Shown in pieces: positions 11,452-22,953 of a stretch of DNA of 64,000 nucleotides. The stretch lies in assembly GCA_025330725.1 (NCBI GenBank), contig JAIWND010000017.1, forward strand, positions 620,001 to 684,000. Reading direction: 5' to 3'. Origin of the DNA: Chlamydoabsidia padenii. Taxonomy: Eukaryota; Mucoromycota; Mucoromycetes; Mucorales; Cunninghamellaceae. The notes below the pieces were generated by a model. It did no database searches. It was not told the origin of the DNA and saw only the letters and a list, made by a program, of their open reading frames with translations. The stretch's first letter is position 1. Each line of letters begins with the position of its first letter. Both the position numbers and the translations under genes were made by a program.

Positions 11452-12438
11452 TCATCCAGATACAGTCGAAGTCGGTGATCCTATTTGCGTGGTCGGCGAG
11501 TCAGAGCAGCCCATAGATTCCATCATACCAACAGATGTCATAGCCGGTGCCTGTGATGTCGACATATGTGTATCTACTGAGCCTGTATGATGATATGATT
11601 GATGATATGGATTGTGATGATGATATGCATGATGTGACGAAGTTGGATCACCGTAAAGTAAAGAAGGTGATTGTTGGTGTTGAAATTGTTGTTGATCCAC
11701 TGTCGGGAATAGATGAGTTGAAATATTCCGATATGTATTTACTTGATTTGCCGCTGTTGTAGGTTGTTGCTGCTGTTGCTGTGATTGTTGATGTTGATCC
11801 GCAGAATGTGATGTCGAAAATGCTGGCATATTCCCCGATGATCCATCAAATAAGCTATTGTTTTGGTGTAGATAGGTCTGTATTCGCCGTTTGATATCAC
11901 TAGCTATCCGCCATTCCTCCATTATTTCATTCCGAAATGATTGCACCCGTTCCAGTTTGACTTGACCGCTTTGTTCCAACCTTGATAATATCATAATTAA
12001 TACTTTACATAGTCTTGTGAATTTGATAAAGTTGTCGTCCAGGTATTGCTTGATATAATGAAGGAAGGCTACTGAGCCTGCACCTTTTTGTGGAGGTAGA
12101 GCTGGTTCGTGGTAGGTTGAGAGTGAGAGAGCAGGTAAGACACTATCGTAAAAGGAAGATAAGTCTTGTACAATGGCCTTGGCTTGATATAAACACCGAG
12201 TGAGTTCGATGAATTTGGAGTCGATAGCAGATAAATTTGACTTTAAACGAGGTATTGTACGTTGCCGATGACCTTGAAGATTACTATTGGTGTTGCTTGG
12301 GGCACGACGAATTTGGCTGTTACCTTGAATAGTTGTAGTTGTAGCTGTAGTTGTAGTTATGGAAGTGGATGATGCTGTCGCTGCTGCTGGTGGTGGTGGA
12401 AAGGTTGGTGCAATGGCAGATGACCTTTCAGTGTTCAT
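11452..12438 (-). CDS. Hypothetical protein with helical core
   Basis: Unrecognised single-exon protein of 328 residues. After a Thr/Ala/Pro-rich N-terminus, residues ~60-190 form a compact, probably all-helical region (SAIDSKFIELTRCLYQAKAI ... FIKFTRLCKVLIMILSRLEQ ... FRNEIMEEWRIASDIKRRI). The C-terminal third is Gln/His/Ser-rich low complexity. The frame stays open upstream to 12771, but that extension encodes Phe/Leu/Ser from a CT-rich tract typical of leaders in this genome, so I start at 12438 (MNTERSSAIA). No membrane segment is predicted within the chosen ORF. Function unknown. Confidence 0.65.
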   Translation of the reverse strand: MNTERSSAIAPTFPPPPAAATASSTSITTTTATTTTIQGNSQIRRAPSNTNSNLQGHRQRTIPRLKSNLSAIDSKFIELTRCLYQAKAIVQDLSSFYDSVLPALSLSTYHEPALPPQKGAGSVAFLHYIKQYLDDNFIKFTRLCKVLIMILSRLEQSGQVKLERVQSFRNEIMEEWRIASDIKRRIQTYLHQNNSLFDGSSGNMPAFSTSHSADQHQQSQQQQQQPTTAANQVNTYRNISTHLFPTVDQQQFQHQQSPSLLYGDPTSSHHAYHHHNPYHQSYHHTGSVDTHMSTSQAPAMTSVGMMESMGCSDSPTTQIGSPTSTVSG

Positions 12439-13785
12439 TAGGCAAAGTAAAACAAATTGTTGATGTGATGGAGTGCAGAGAGTGAAGAAGTAATATACAT
12501 TAGGCAATAGAGAGATAGCAAATAAAAAGTGAGGAGTAAAAAGAAAATAAAAAAGAACCAACAAACGCCTGCTTGATCCCTTCTCTTTTAATTCCTTTTT
12601 GTGTCTACGTGTGGTTGTTGTATCCGCCCGAGAGTATATCTGTATATCGGTAAATAAAGAAGAAGGAAGAATGAGGGATGAATTATTAAAAAGAGAGAGA
12701 AAGAGAGAGAAAAGAGGGAAATAAAAGGAAAAAGGAAACTTGTCCCCCGCCACAAACATAATGAGCTTCATCGGGAGTTAATGCGGTGTTTCAAATTTTG
12801 AGAACAACAAAAAACATATTGTTTATTTTGTTATAACTGATTGGACCGTTGCTTTTTTTTTTTTTTTTTTTTTTCTACCGCTAGATTATTATATGTGCCT
12901 TGTAGAGTACTTGGATTTGCTCACCAATTAAAATGTGGAAAAGAAAAAGAGAGTTCTGATCCCAGTTCTCCTTGATTGATGATGCAGGCGATCCAATAAT
13001 TTGTCATGCACACTACAACGTTATGTATATATTGTATTGCAGTAAACCAATCAAGGTTTTCTAGTGGCTTTTCCCTTAACCAATCTCTTCACAGTTACAT
13101 CAGCTTTTTTGATCAGGGCTTTTCTCGATCTCGATTTACTTTTTACATATTGAAACACCGCCCGGTGGCATGCTTTGTCGCTCACTGTATGCACATACGA
13201 ATCTGAAATCAATTAAAAGATATGCATACTATCATCATAAAGGCTTCTTGAAAATTATCAGGTAAAAGTCAATCTATTCATTCTGTCCATGGTCTTGCAT
13301 CAATCTGACGATCGAATATAAGAAATAAGGGGGGGGCGATGAAGACAAAGTTTAACGACAAGTATAGGAACCTTCCTGGTTGTGTTTGAGGAATACACTT
13401 CCTTTTTTGACCAACAAGGCAAGCATTACCCCGATCCCAAACTAGGTATCATTGACATCATCATCACTAATCATGTCAGTATCTGTTGTTGTTGTCTTTA
13501 AGATTAATCATGCATATGACCATATCATTGTCTACGTCTCCTTTAGGATAAAATATACTATTCTTGATCCTTTCCCCCTCCGTTTCCGGTACACTTCTTC
13601 CTATCATTACATCATCGGAAGATCATCATTGTGCCACCACCAACATTGTTATTAATCATTTACACTGTTTGTTTTTTATTTTATTTTAAATGTCCCAAAT
13701 ATCTATCTACATAAATTAAAAATTAAGCACTATTTGTCCAGTGTATCGTAGGGTATGTATTAACATACAATTCCATTACCCTATC
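12439..13785. other. Intergenic region, probable long leader
   Basis: The first ~330 bases are probably the CT-rich leader and promoter of the gene at 12438. CCCCCGCC at 12744-12751 and GCGGTGTTTCAAAT at 12783-12796 resemble the recurring promoter element. A T-run lies at ~12848-12873. Short ORFs at 13006-13206 and 13452-13655 are not supported. Confidence 0.45.
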
Positions 13786-14160
13786 CTATTGTTGACCCAT
13801 GGTTTGCATTTTTTCCCCAACCTTGGTGTTGATTTCCAAAAACTTGCCAACGCAAGTATCGATGCAAGAGGATTCGGTGGCGGATAGTTCGTTTTGTTCG
13901 TATTGTCGGTTCACGCACTTTGTGTAGCAGGAATCAGAGATACTAAATGGTATAAAAGAAAGAGTTTAAAACCAAAGTAAGTAAACGGTGATTCCTTCTA
14001 GATTGTTGACTGGCCTGGTCTTTCTTTATTTTATTTTTTTCATGTTTTACCGGTTGAAGAGATCCGTGACCATTTCGAGTTCTTGTTCCGCCATCATAAT
14101 GTTTTGAGGATCAATGGCTTGTTGTTGTCGCATAGGGGTGCTGCCTCCAAAGAATGACAT
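13786..14160 (-). CDS. Mitochondrial small TIM chaperone Tim10
   Basis: Intermembrane-space chaperone that escorts hydrophobic precursors from TOM to the TIM22 complex and SAM, as a Tim9-Tim10 hexamer. There are two exons, 14160-14051 and 13942-13786, giving 88 residues, the normal size. The twin CX3C motif is intact: CYTKC and, 16 residues later, CIDTC, each flanked by helices. AEQELEMVTDLFNRISDSC matches the Tim10 N-terminal helix. The product lacks a presequence, as expected for this family. A GCGGGATTTGAA element lies 75 bp upstream of the start. Confidence 0.95.
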
Positions 14161-14513
14161 GATTGTGGAAGATTCAAAGTGAAAGAGAGGTTGTTTATTT
14201 TCCCTTCAACTTTTTTTTTTTTACTTCAAGCGCAGCGGGATTTGAATTTCCTGAGGCCGTCATTTTCCATGCACTTTTGAAGACCAGTGAGTATATCAAA
14301 CGAGAAGACCAACTCCTACAATATGAGCCGTTTCAAAGTCTTGAGTCATTGTATAGTATCGATTCAAGCGTTTATTTTCATGATAAAATTTGGTATAAAA
14401 CAAAACAAAAGTATAGAAAGGGTGATTACAGGTGAGAATAACAAGTACAACACTATAATGACAATCATGGAGGGAGAGCTAAACTAATAAAGGGGAGTCT
14501 ATAAAGTAACACT
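14161..14513. other. Promoter of Tim10 and 3' flank of the VIP1-like gene
   Basis: Contains the element at 14235-14246. A short ORF at 14163-14435 crosses it and is not credible as a gene. Confidence 0.5.
14235..14246 (-). promoter_or_regulatory. GCGGGATTTGAA promoter element
   Basis: Reads TTCAAATCCCGC on the Tim10 coding strand, 75 bp before its ATG; an almost perfect copy of the recurring element. Confidence 0.55.
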
Positions 14514-15691
14514 TTAGGCAGCAGTAACAGGAGTCTTTTCAGCAGCATTAGGGACTGCTTCAGTGGACTTTTCGCTCTTGTCCAACTACAAACAAACAAA
14601 CAAAAAAAGATGAGTATTCAACCTATGTTTTCTCTTGCCTTTTTATTTGACTTACTTGGATCTTCTTGGCTTCATAGTGAACAGCAGCAATTTGGTTGAA
14701 GGTTTGGTTGGCGAATTCGTTGACTTTTTGACCAGTAGGAGTTTGGAGAGCAGCTTGAGCATGAGTTTGAGCGGTTTGAGCAGCATTGGTGACCTTTTCT
14801 TGAATCTTGTACTTTTGATCGATTTCAGTAGCCTTGTCCCAGATACGGTACTTTTCATCGAATGACTTGACTATATGAAATCAAGTTGATTGTGAGTTTA
14901 ATCGCCCACTAGTTGGTTCCCAAGTCATTCTTACCATTATTTTGGAAGTAGTTCAAGTAACCAGTGAGACGCGAGGTGACATTGTATTTGCCATCGTATT
15001 CAAGACCTTTGGCAACAATTTGATCTTGGAGCAAGTAACCATTAGCGAGGATTTCAGCAGCAATACGAGCCTTGGGCTTGCTTTCTTGAGAGGTTTCAGT
15101 GGCATCAGTTTCCTTTTCATTTTCAGTAGGGAAGGCAGATTCAAAGTAGGGAGCAACAGTAATATGTTCATCATCAATCAAAGCTATTATTTTTTTAAAA
15201 AAAACATAAAGTGAGTCGTGTATGTCCATCATGATTTGTAGTCCCCCACCCCACCCCACCCAGATCTGGAAAAAACTTAATTATCCTATTACTTACCACT
15301 GCTAAGAAGAGACGCAGTCTTGGCAGCAGATTCACGTTCAAAGTGAACCAAGGCAACTTGGTGGGCTTCATCGTCATCCCTATAATAACAAGGTGTCATT
15401 ACTTCAAAAGTCGTTTTCTACAACCTCTGTTGACTTACTTGATCAGTTCAAATTCCTTGATCTTTCCACAGAATAAAAAGAATTCCTTGACTATATATAC
15501 AAAAGGAATGTTAGTTCGCGAATGAGTACACTGATGAAGACAAATCTTGTATTCACCATTCTAGTAATCTTTTCTTTTACTTTTTTAACTTTTTGCTTAC
15601 CAGTCTTTTCAGAAGATGCAAGGGAGATGTTCTTGACCAAGACGTAGTTAGGAGAAGGAGTTTCAGGGATAGTAACAGTAAAAGCAGGCAT
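14514..15691 (-). CDS. VIP1-like RRM protein
   Basis: RNA-recognition-motif protein resembling fission yeast Vip1 and related small fungal RRM proteins; the RNA target is not known. Six exons join in frame: 15691-15601, then short exons near 15489-15440, 15380-15298 and 15183-14936, then 14871-14657 and 14585-14514. The total is about 250 residues. The RRM is split over the first four exons. RNP2-like NYVLVKNISLASS opens the fold, KEFFLFCGKIKEFELIK follows, and VALVHFERESAAK occupies the RNP1 position. The C-terminal half is helical and Ala/Gln/Lys-rich (SFDEKYRIWDKATEIDQKYK) and ends near TPVTAA. A TTTTAATTCCCGCC element lies 106 bp upstream. Confidence 0.8.
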
Positions 15692-16400
15692 GTTATAAAA
15701 AAGTTGTATTTGAATTTAAAAAAAAAGACAAGATGGAAAAGAAAGTTGCATCCTTTCTTTTTATTTTATATAGACGATTTTTGCTAGAGCTGTCAATTTT
15801 AATTCCCGCCATCCACATGAAACTAACAATTCTGTCTGTGCTTTAAAAATCATAAGATCACCGAACCAACCAAACATGTGAATCAATGCAGCTAGAAAAA
15901 TGAAATCTATCAATACAATCACCACTCAAGCTGTCAATAGATTCATAATACCAATACTTATTTCAATGAGTTTATCACAACATTTATTTTCACTTGCCTC
16001 CTTTTTCATTCGAGCAAGGAAAGTGTATAATCGAGATTCCCTAATCCGATGGCGGCCTTTAAATACCTAATTTGTCCCTGAAAATCGTGTTATGTCAACC
16101 ATGAAACGTGCACGCTTTCAGAAAAAAGACCAATGTTGATATAGGGCCCTATTTTTCACATGTTCCAAGTTTGTCAACCGATATAATAGCTACACATATG
16201 CAAATAACACACAAAGAAAAGTATACACAATCATGCCATGCGTAACATCAATACAAAATGGTCTGGTATGCCTTTTTTTTTTATTGGTAGAATATAAAAT
16301 AACAAAACAAGTGAGTGAGTGACTAAATAACAATAAACGAATAGTAAAGGATCAAAGGGTAATAATATAAGTAACTACACTAGGTTAGACCAAGCAATAA
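15692..16400. other. Intergenic region
   Basis: Holds the promoter of the VIP1-like gene, including TTTTAATTCCCGCC at 15797-15810, and the 3' flank of SEC24. No other gene seen. Confidence 0.55.
15797..15810 (+). promoter_or_regulatory. TTTTAATTCCCGCC promoter element
   Basis: Recurring-element copy 106 bp upstream of the VIP1-like start at 15691, in reverse orientation relative to that gene. Confidence 0.5.
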
Positions 16401-18926
16401 CTAGTTTTTCTTGAGTTCTTCTTGAATTCTTCGATGCAATACGCACATATAGTCCACATACGTCTGCACTTCAGCATTTCGGTCTTCGGTCATCCAGGTA
16501 GAGAAGATAAATTCAAGAGGATCCATATCTTGTCGAACCACATGCAATTGTAGATAGTGAGATCTATCCATTTGTAACTTTCTTGCAATCCCATGTACTT
16601 GGTGCGACAAATCACTATCCATGGCAGGTAATAGGGTCTATTTAAACAAACCAAAAAGAGTTAGTGATGAAGCATGTATGTGCGGTCAATTGTTATTTTA
16701 CCATTTTGGGATTCACTTGATCCAGACTTGGCACACCAAAAAGATCTTGAAGTAGAGAGCTTGGTACAGATTTACCCAACCATATGTATAAGTCATAACC
16801 AGTATCTAGATAACAAGTCAGTTAATATGAGCATTCTTTAGTAAATCTTCTTTTTTGTTCGACTTACCTAGTATATATGCCCCGTCTGTCTCCAGTCTTT
16901 CAAAGGAAGTCCGCATCATAGGTGGCAGTTTGAGGTATCCGTTCATTCCTTGTTTGCCACACTTAAAAAGTTATTAGTCAGTATGTATCTTCCTTCTTTT
17001 TTTTTTGTTTTACTCTGTTCTTACCTCGTCATCCATTTTATGCAAAGCAAATAGCCTGGGGTAAAGTGCCCAAACCACTTCCTTGACACCTAAACCATTA
17101 AATAGCCGTGTCCCTACAGATCGACAATCAGTGTTCATGTCGGTGCCCACTTGTTAGATGGAAATGAAGGTTAGTATTTATGTTTATCATAACTGTCCCT
17201 TGATTTCTTTTTTTTTTATTGACATACCCCCACGAAGAGCCTTGGATCGAATAGCACCATGGACATAGACAGGTAGTAGCTTGAAAGCTTCAGGAAGAAT
17301 CAGTTGACCGGGAGATGTTGATGACGCACAGTTGGTACGGTACGCAGTCAATATTTGTACACATTGGTCGGTCATTTTTTGGTGGATATCTTTTCTATTT
17401 TTGTGTTGGAGATCAAAGATTGCTACAATTAAAAAAAATAAAAGTTAGGATCGGATGTTCAAATTGTATATCGCTTTATAGTTACCTTTTCTGATGATGA
17501 CACTAGCAGTAGTATCAGCATCTCCATGTCTAAATACATCAGCTATTTCGGATGTTGCCGCCAGATTCAAGTTGTGTACACGCACACGCCGACGACCTTC
17601 CTTGTTAGTGTAAAGGAGAGCACATTGGAAGGAGACACTACGACTGATGTCTAGTTTGTTGTCATGCTTTAGTACCGCTGCTATGGCCTTGTCTTCGTCC
17701 ACACCGGCTAATTCCATGTCAGTATAGGTGCTCATATTGCAATTGCCATAATGATCTATTACTTGTAAACCTAAATTCAAAATAAAATATTTTAGTATCA
17801 CTATTTTCCCAATCATGCATCCACTTACCATCTGAACACCTAATACGTAATATGCCATCATATCCAGTTTCTCGTTGGAGATCATGATCAAGTTGGAATT
17901 GGACATTGAGAGCATCACATGTATAATCAAAGTTGGGATAGTATCGAAGATCACCGCCAGTTAATTCAGATAATACACCAACAGTTGCCGCATCAATATA
18001 TTCTTTAGGGAAGAGCCAAGTGTTGACGCAAACAGCATGCTTGACACAATCTTTCGCCAGTTCTTTATACGCTTCGCTTTGAGGTTGCATTAGTTGTTTT
18101 TCTTTATCTGTGTTATACATGTTCTTGTCGTCGCGGGATTTGAGTGCATCGGCGCCAAAGTTTGGTAAACAGGATTGGAAGATAAAGAGTTGGCCACCAA
18201 TATTTTCCAGTGCTTGAAGTCCACCCCGAGCAGCAGCGGTAAAGACAGATTCAGGTCGTGCGTTTTCTTGGAACATTGTAGGCAATCCATCCAGCAGTTC
18301 CATAATGATATCCCTGTATAAAGCAAAACAGCCAATTAGTATTGATTGGCAATGTCAAGTTCCAGTCCAGACAATCCTTATTTCATCCTTACTTACCTTG
18401 ATTGTTCAATATCCACGAAGAATCCAGCTTGAAGAGGGCAGAATACATCGTTAATGTCAGGAACGACAAGCATTTGTGCCTGAGTCAAAGAGGGCTGGTA
18501 AAAGAAGATTAGTTGAATACATTTTCGTTATTATCCATCACTTTATCCCACAATGCTGGTTTACTTACATGAAGATTGTAAAACTGTACATCCTTATCAA
18601 AAGTCAGTATACCTATCTTGTTTGTCGCAGGCAATCTTGGTCGATCCAAAGAATTCGAGTATAGGGCAGTCTTGAGAGCATCACAGCAGGATTTGAGCAT
18701 TCCAGATCTAATGGCTTGGGCAGATACATCGATGGCAAAAACATAATGCAAAGGAGTAGGCGGACGAGTAGAGTGGTAATCTTTAGGTACTTCGAATTCC
18801 ACCGATCCATATCGAAGTTCTGGTCTTTGTTCGATATCCACCCTACGACCAGACATGTCAGTATTACAGAAATACCAGCTAGGTACTACAGTGTGACAAA
18901 ATGATATGGCGTTAGTACATTCATTT

Positions 18927-18984
<58 letters not shown>

Positions 18985-20554
18985 CTAATTACTTACCAGA
19001 GTTGGCATGAGAGCATATACAGCATATAAACTTTGATCCGCCTTCAACAAATTCACACCATGGATTGATATATGCCCGACATCGAGTACAGCGCACAGGC
19101 CCTTCTTCACCATGATCCACCACCTGAATAGCAACTTCATCAGAGCGTCGCTTGGCTAGAGGTTGGACAATCAAACCGATAGGAAACTTGGCAGAGTCGG
19201 CAAGATCTTTACTGAAGGGTATTTTGTCAGTTGTAGATCGAATATACCGAGGATTGCTATTGCCTAAGATTAAAGAAGAAGAAGAGAGAATATGTTAAAC
19301 GCTTTTTGATTCTATTTCTTAAAAGAAAAAAAAAAAAACTTACCTTGATCAAGACCAATATAATCAGTTGTTGAAAGTGGTACGCGTTCCCTTTCCATAG
19401 TGCCAAAGAATTGATTTTCAAATAAAGTTTGATCTTGTTCACGAACCTGTACAGGAGCAGGCATTTGATCAGGATCGATACGAGGGCGTGGTTGTTGCGG
19501 AGGTCGAAGATCAGGTGGTAGTTGCTGAGGCTGTGTTGGACGAGGCATTTCATTAGGTTTGCTGTTGTTCGTCATCGGAGAGGCCAATCCAGGTCGTATA
19601 GCACTCATTACTGGAGATCGAGTCATTGGTGGGTGAAGTTGATGTGGTGGGTTCAATCCATGTGGCCAAGGAGCATTTGCCGGTTTTGTTGTTTCTGCCA
19701 CCTCTGGGTTCACAGCATAGACACGTTTCGATTTCCCTGTTGTAACCTAATAAAATATAAACAATGAAGGTTAGTTAAGCATGTTTAATTAATTGGTTAG
19801 TATTTACTTTTTGTTGATATGGTTGAGGAGGTAAAGATTGTGCTGGAGCTGACTGTGCTGGAGCTGGTTGACCCATTACTGGTGGAGATTGTTGTGTGAT
19901 AGGTGCTTGAGATTGATGTTGCAAAGTTTGAATATGAGCATTTGGTTGACCTTGTAGGCCATGTTGTTGTTGTTGTTGGTACGGTTGAGTGGCCATTGGT
20001 TGATTTTGTAGTGACATTGCCTGCATTGACGTTGCAAGATTGGGTGAAACCGATTGCTGTGTTTGCGCCAGAGTAGGTAATTGTTGATGAAGTTGCTGCT
20101 GAGGAGGAGGACGCTGATAAGTAAACTGTTGAGGAGGCTGTTGTTGCTGAATGTTTTGTGAAGAAGGTACACCAGGTTGTTGTAAAGTAGGCTGATTTAC
20201 GTTAGGTGGCACCATCATGGGTCGCCCTTGCATTAGCTGTGGTGATGGTCGAATAGATGAAGGTTGCTGTAATCCAGGCAAAGGTGGTCTTGGGATTCCT
20301 ACAAGGAAGATAGTATACTAATTAGTAAATGCGGACATATATCTTTACGGTATTATCAAGTTGCTTGAGATTCATGTTACACATTACACGTGTATAGATG
20401 TCCTTTCTTTTGTTTTTCATTTACCTTGAGCTTGATGATTTGGGAGTGGTGGACGGGCTGCAGATCCAGGCACAGTGTTCATTGGTTGTGGTTGTGGTTG
20501 GAATGGAGGTCTATGTGGATCATAACCCACGGGTGGCTGATTTCCAATATTCAT
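16401..20554 (-). CDS. COPII coat cargo adaptor Sec24
   Basis: Cargo-binding subunit of the inner COPII coat. It pairs with Sec23 on Sar1-GTP at ER exit sites. About 13 exons give roughly 1,050-1,100 residues. The start at 20554 (MNIGNQPPVGYDPHRPPF) leads a long Pro/Gln-rich disordered N-terminus (exons 20554-20425, 20298-19808 and ~19748-19343). The Sec23/24 zinc finger follows (VRCTRCRAYINPW ... FICCICSHAN). Next come the trunk (LHYVFAIDVSAQAIRSG; DINDVFCPLQAGFFVDIE), the beta-sandwich and helical domains (DCVKHAVCVNTWLFPKEYID), and the gelsolin-like domain (TGYDLYIWLGKSVPSSLL). The C-terminus is EFIFSTWMTEDRNAEVQTYV. The intron at ~18999-18888 contains a 56-base T-run. Confidence 0.95.
18929..18984. 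repeat. T56 homopolymer in a SEC24 intron
   Basis: Uninterrupted T-run on the + strand, poly-A in the transcript, inside the intron after the zinc-finger exon. Confidence 0.95.
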
Positions 20555-21437
20555 ACCAATGAATGATGAGGTGTTTTACAATATAATTGATTAAAGAAAA
20601 AGTAAAAAACGGAAGTGGCGAAAGAAAGAAAATTTGGAAGACGTGGGCCGCTTACGAAATTAACCGCCGGCGGCGTTTAAAATGGCGTGGCCAAAAAAGT
20701 GCATTTCATCAAGGGAATACAAACATCGGCACCCTCTTCTACTTTACTTTTCCCAAGCGGTTATAGTCTTACATTTGGAATTTTAATCACTCAACAAGAC
20801 ATCAAGTGGAACTATTCGATAAAGGGAGGATGTTCTGATAGAATTCCCATTTCATCTTCCCTTTAAAAGAGTTCAAAGTGATCCACTCTTGTGTGTCAGT
20901 GAGGATACTCCATCATCATCTTAATTTTTTAAAAAATCCAAAGTAATTCGAAGATTGTTTCAGTAAGAGTTAGGCGAATGGGCATTGTCTGGAGAGTATA
21001 TAGTGCGAACTAGAAGGTATTACCCTACACGAAATTGGCCAGATTCAAATCCCGACCGATGATCAAAATCCCGCTTGGTGTCGAGCAGGCCCAAGTCAAA
21101 AGTCTTTACCAACGTATGCAAAATGACTCTACTGAGGATTATGCCTACGCAGGTGTATATTAGATAAAAGAGGCTTCCATGATAGTCGGGATCGGGGCTT
21201 GAATTCCGCGAAATTCATGCAGGGGCGACACTTTCTGTTCAAACACGATGTGCAATGGGACGAAACATTGAAACGCCGCATTCATCATCGATTGCATGAA
21301 TCCTGTCATTTGATGTTGAGATACATGATAAACAAGACATGATAGATTACATGGGGGTAAATGGGTACTTTTTATTGCCAACCACAGTGAAGTGAAGGTA
21401 TGAGAAGATAAAAAATTAGCTAAACTATAGTTCTACT
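20555..21437. other. SEC24 promoter and an orphan element pair
   Basis: GGCGGCGTTTAAAA (20669-20682), overlapping an AACCGCCGGCGGCGTT palindrome, lies 115 bp upstream of SEC24. Two further copies, ATTCAAATCCCGACC (21043-21057) and TCAAAATCCCGC (21063-21074), are ~490 bp from the nearest start. A minus-strand open frame at 21160-21381 has no ATG start and is not called. Confidence 0.5.
20669..20682. promoter_or_regulatory. GGCGGCGTTTAAAA promoter element
   Basis: Variant of the recurring element, 115 bp upstream of SEC24, embedded in a GC-rich palindrome. Confidence 0.4.
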
Positions 21438-22263
21438 CTAAGCAACTAGTTCAACAACTATATCCCAAAAGATAAAAAAAAAAAAAGCCATCAGTATATG
21501 ACCATGATACAGCATGCTACTCCCCCTTTATCCATGTTTTGTTCACTTACCACCACCAGCAGCCTTGATCTTTTCTTCAGCACGGCGAGAGACGAAGCGA
21601 GTGCGGACGATGACAGGTTGAGCAAGACGACCCTTGGCCAAGACCTTACCGTAACCCTAGATCCCACAAAAAAAAAAGTGTGAGTACAAACAACTTTTCT
21701 CTCTCTCTCTTCCCTATGGTTCTAGCTACTTACGTTTTGAAGAGCATCAACAACAGGAACCTTTTCAGTGTTCTTATATTGTTCACGGACACCTTCACCA
21801 GCCAAAGTCCAGATTTGGTCCAAGTTGACAACAGGACGCCATTGGGTGTTTTTCTTCAAGTGGAAAGTACGCATACCGACCTTACCAAAGTAACCAGGAT
21901 GGTACTTATCCATGTTAATACGGTGATGATGTTGACCACCAGCAAGACCACGACCACCAGGATGCTTTCTGTGCTTACCGACACGACCGTGACCGGCGGA
22001 TACATGACCACGCTTCTTTCTGTTATGATGAAGTCTAGTAGGCTAGTTGGAGAAAAAAAAAAAAAAGTCGGTTAGTCAACTGACAAAGTCTATATATTGT
22101 GCTGCATAATCTAATGCCGATCCATCCATCCATCCATCCATCCATCCATCCTCGATAGACAGTTTTATCAAATCGTATAATATCCATCGACTCATCGATG
22201 CCATTGTATCGTTTTATTGTGCATTCTCGATCGTTGATTATTTGTATTACGGTCCCTTACCAT
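21438..22263 (-). CDS. 60S ribosomal protein uL15 (L28/L27a)
   Basis: Cytosolic large-subunit protein uL15. Four exons give 145 residues, close to the family norm. The first coding exon is just the ATG (22263-22261). It is followed at once by a GTAAGG donor and a 218-base intron, and then by exons 22042-21734, 21656-21551 and 21457-21438. The sequence begins [20 protein letters not shown], continues [20 protein letters not shown] and [15 protein letters not shown], and ends KAAGGVVELVA, all diagnostic. Internal candidates for a start are excluded because conserved [13 protein letters not shown] precedes them. A TTTCATATTCCGCC element lies 71 bp upstream. The first intron carries a tetranucleotide repeat. 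Confidence 0.95.
22122..22151. repeat. (ATCC)n tetranucleotide repeat in uL15 intron 1
   Basis: About seven tandem ATCC units in the intron that directly follows the start codon of the uL15 gene. Confidence 0.85.
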
Positions 22264-22366
22264 TCTTCAAATTGTAAAAAAGAAAGAAGCTTTCGTTCGG
22301 AATGGGATGTTGATCAATTATGCCGTAATGAACTTTCATATTCCGCCATTTTATATTTCGAAGGGC

Positions 22367-22400
<34 letters not shown>

Positions 22401-22953
22401 TCTTACTCTTATTTTGGATTTCATACGGTATCCAACAATTACTATGTAACCATTGGCTATTCTCTTTCGAAATAATGGCTATTACACAGCAACGTATTCG
22501 TGGGTTTGAAAAGACTTGAATGTTTCACCACTCGCTAGGCAAAATGGAACTTGATATTTTGGCTTGTGTGATTTACTATTTATAATTACTCATCTTGATC
22601 TACCTTCTCTACAAGAAACCAACGAAACAAAGATATCAACAATATTCTACTATACCTCGACTATAGGCACTATGAAAGATCGCCTAAAGTCATCTGGCTG
22701 GTACCTCTTTATTACCTGAATTCTCAACGCGTTACTTTATGTGTGCCTATAATGGTTTTGGTATGCCTTCCTTCTAAAACTACTCTACTTAATTCTACAA
22801 CAGTAATGGAACCAATATTTGTAAGTAAAATGGGGAATGATGGTCGTTGGATGATGCTAATAGTCATAAACTCTTGGGCGATAATGTAGGTTTGTTTATA
22901 TTGATGAAGAACTGCTTTTGTGTGTGCGAAACCATGACCCAATAACAACATCA
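22264..22953. other. uL15 promoter and upstream of unknown gene
   Basis: TTTCATATTCCGCC (22334-22347) and TTTCGAAGGGCGGA (22356-22369) flank the uL15 start region. A T-run (~22370-22397) follows. The stretch 22690-22890 has short protein-like frames on the + strand, but I could not join them in phase to the gene at 22954. Confidence 0.45.
22334..22347 (+). promoter_or_regulatory. TTTCATATTCCGCC promoter element
   Basis: Copy of the recurring element 71 bp upstream of the uL15 ATG; a second degenerate copy lies in the opposite orientation at 22356-22369. Confidence 0.5.

Noticed and set aside
12439..12771. In-frame N-terminal extension of the hypothetical protein at 11452-12438
   Set aside because: The extension encodes Phe/Leu/Ser/Ile from a CT-rich leader; other genes here have similar non-coding CT-rich leaders.
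21043..21057. tRNA gene suggested by TTCAAATCCCG
   Set aside because: No A box, anticodon stem or acceptor stem could be found at the right distance; the same core recurs at promoters.
21160..21381. Minus-strand 73-codon frame
   Set aside because: Starts at a non-ATG codon within the uL15 3' flank; no splice partners that keep phase.
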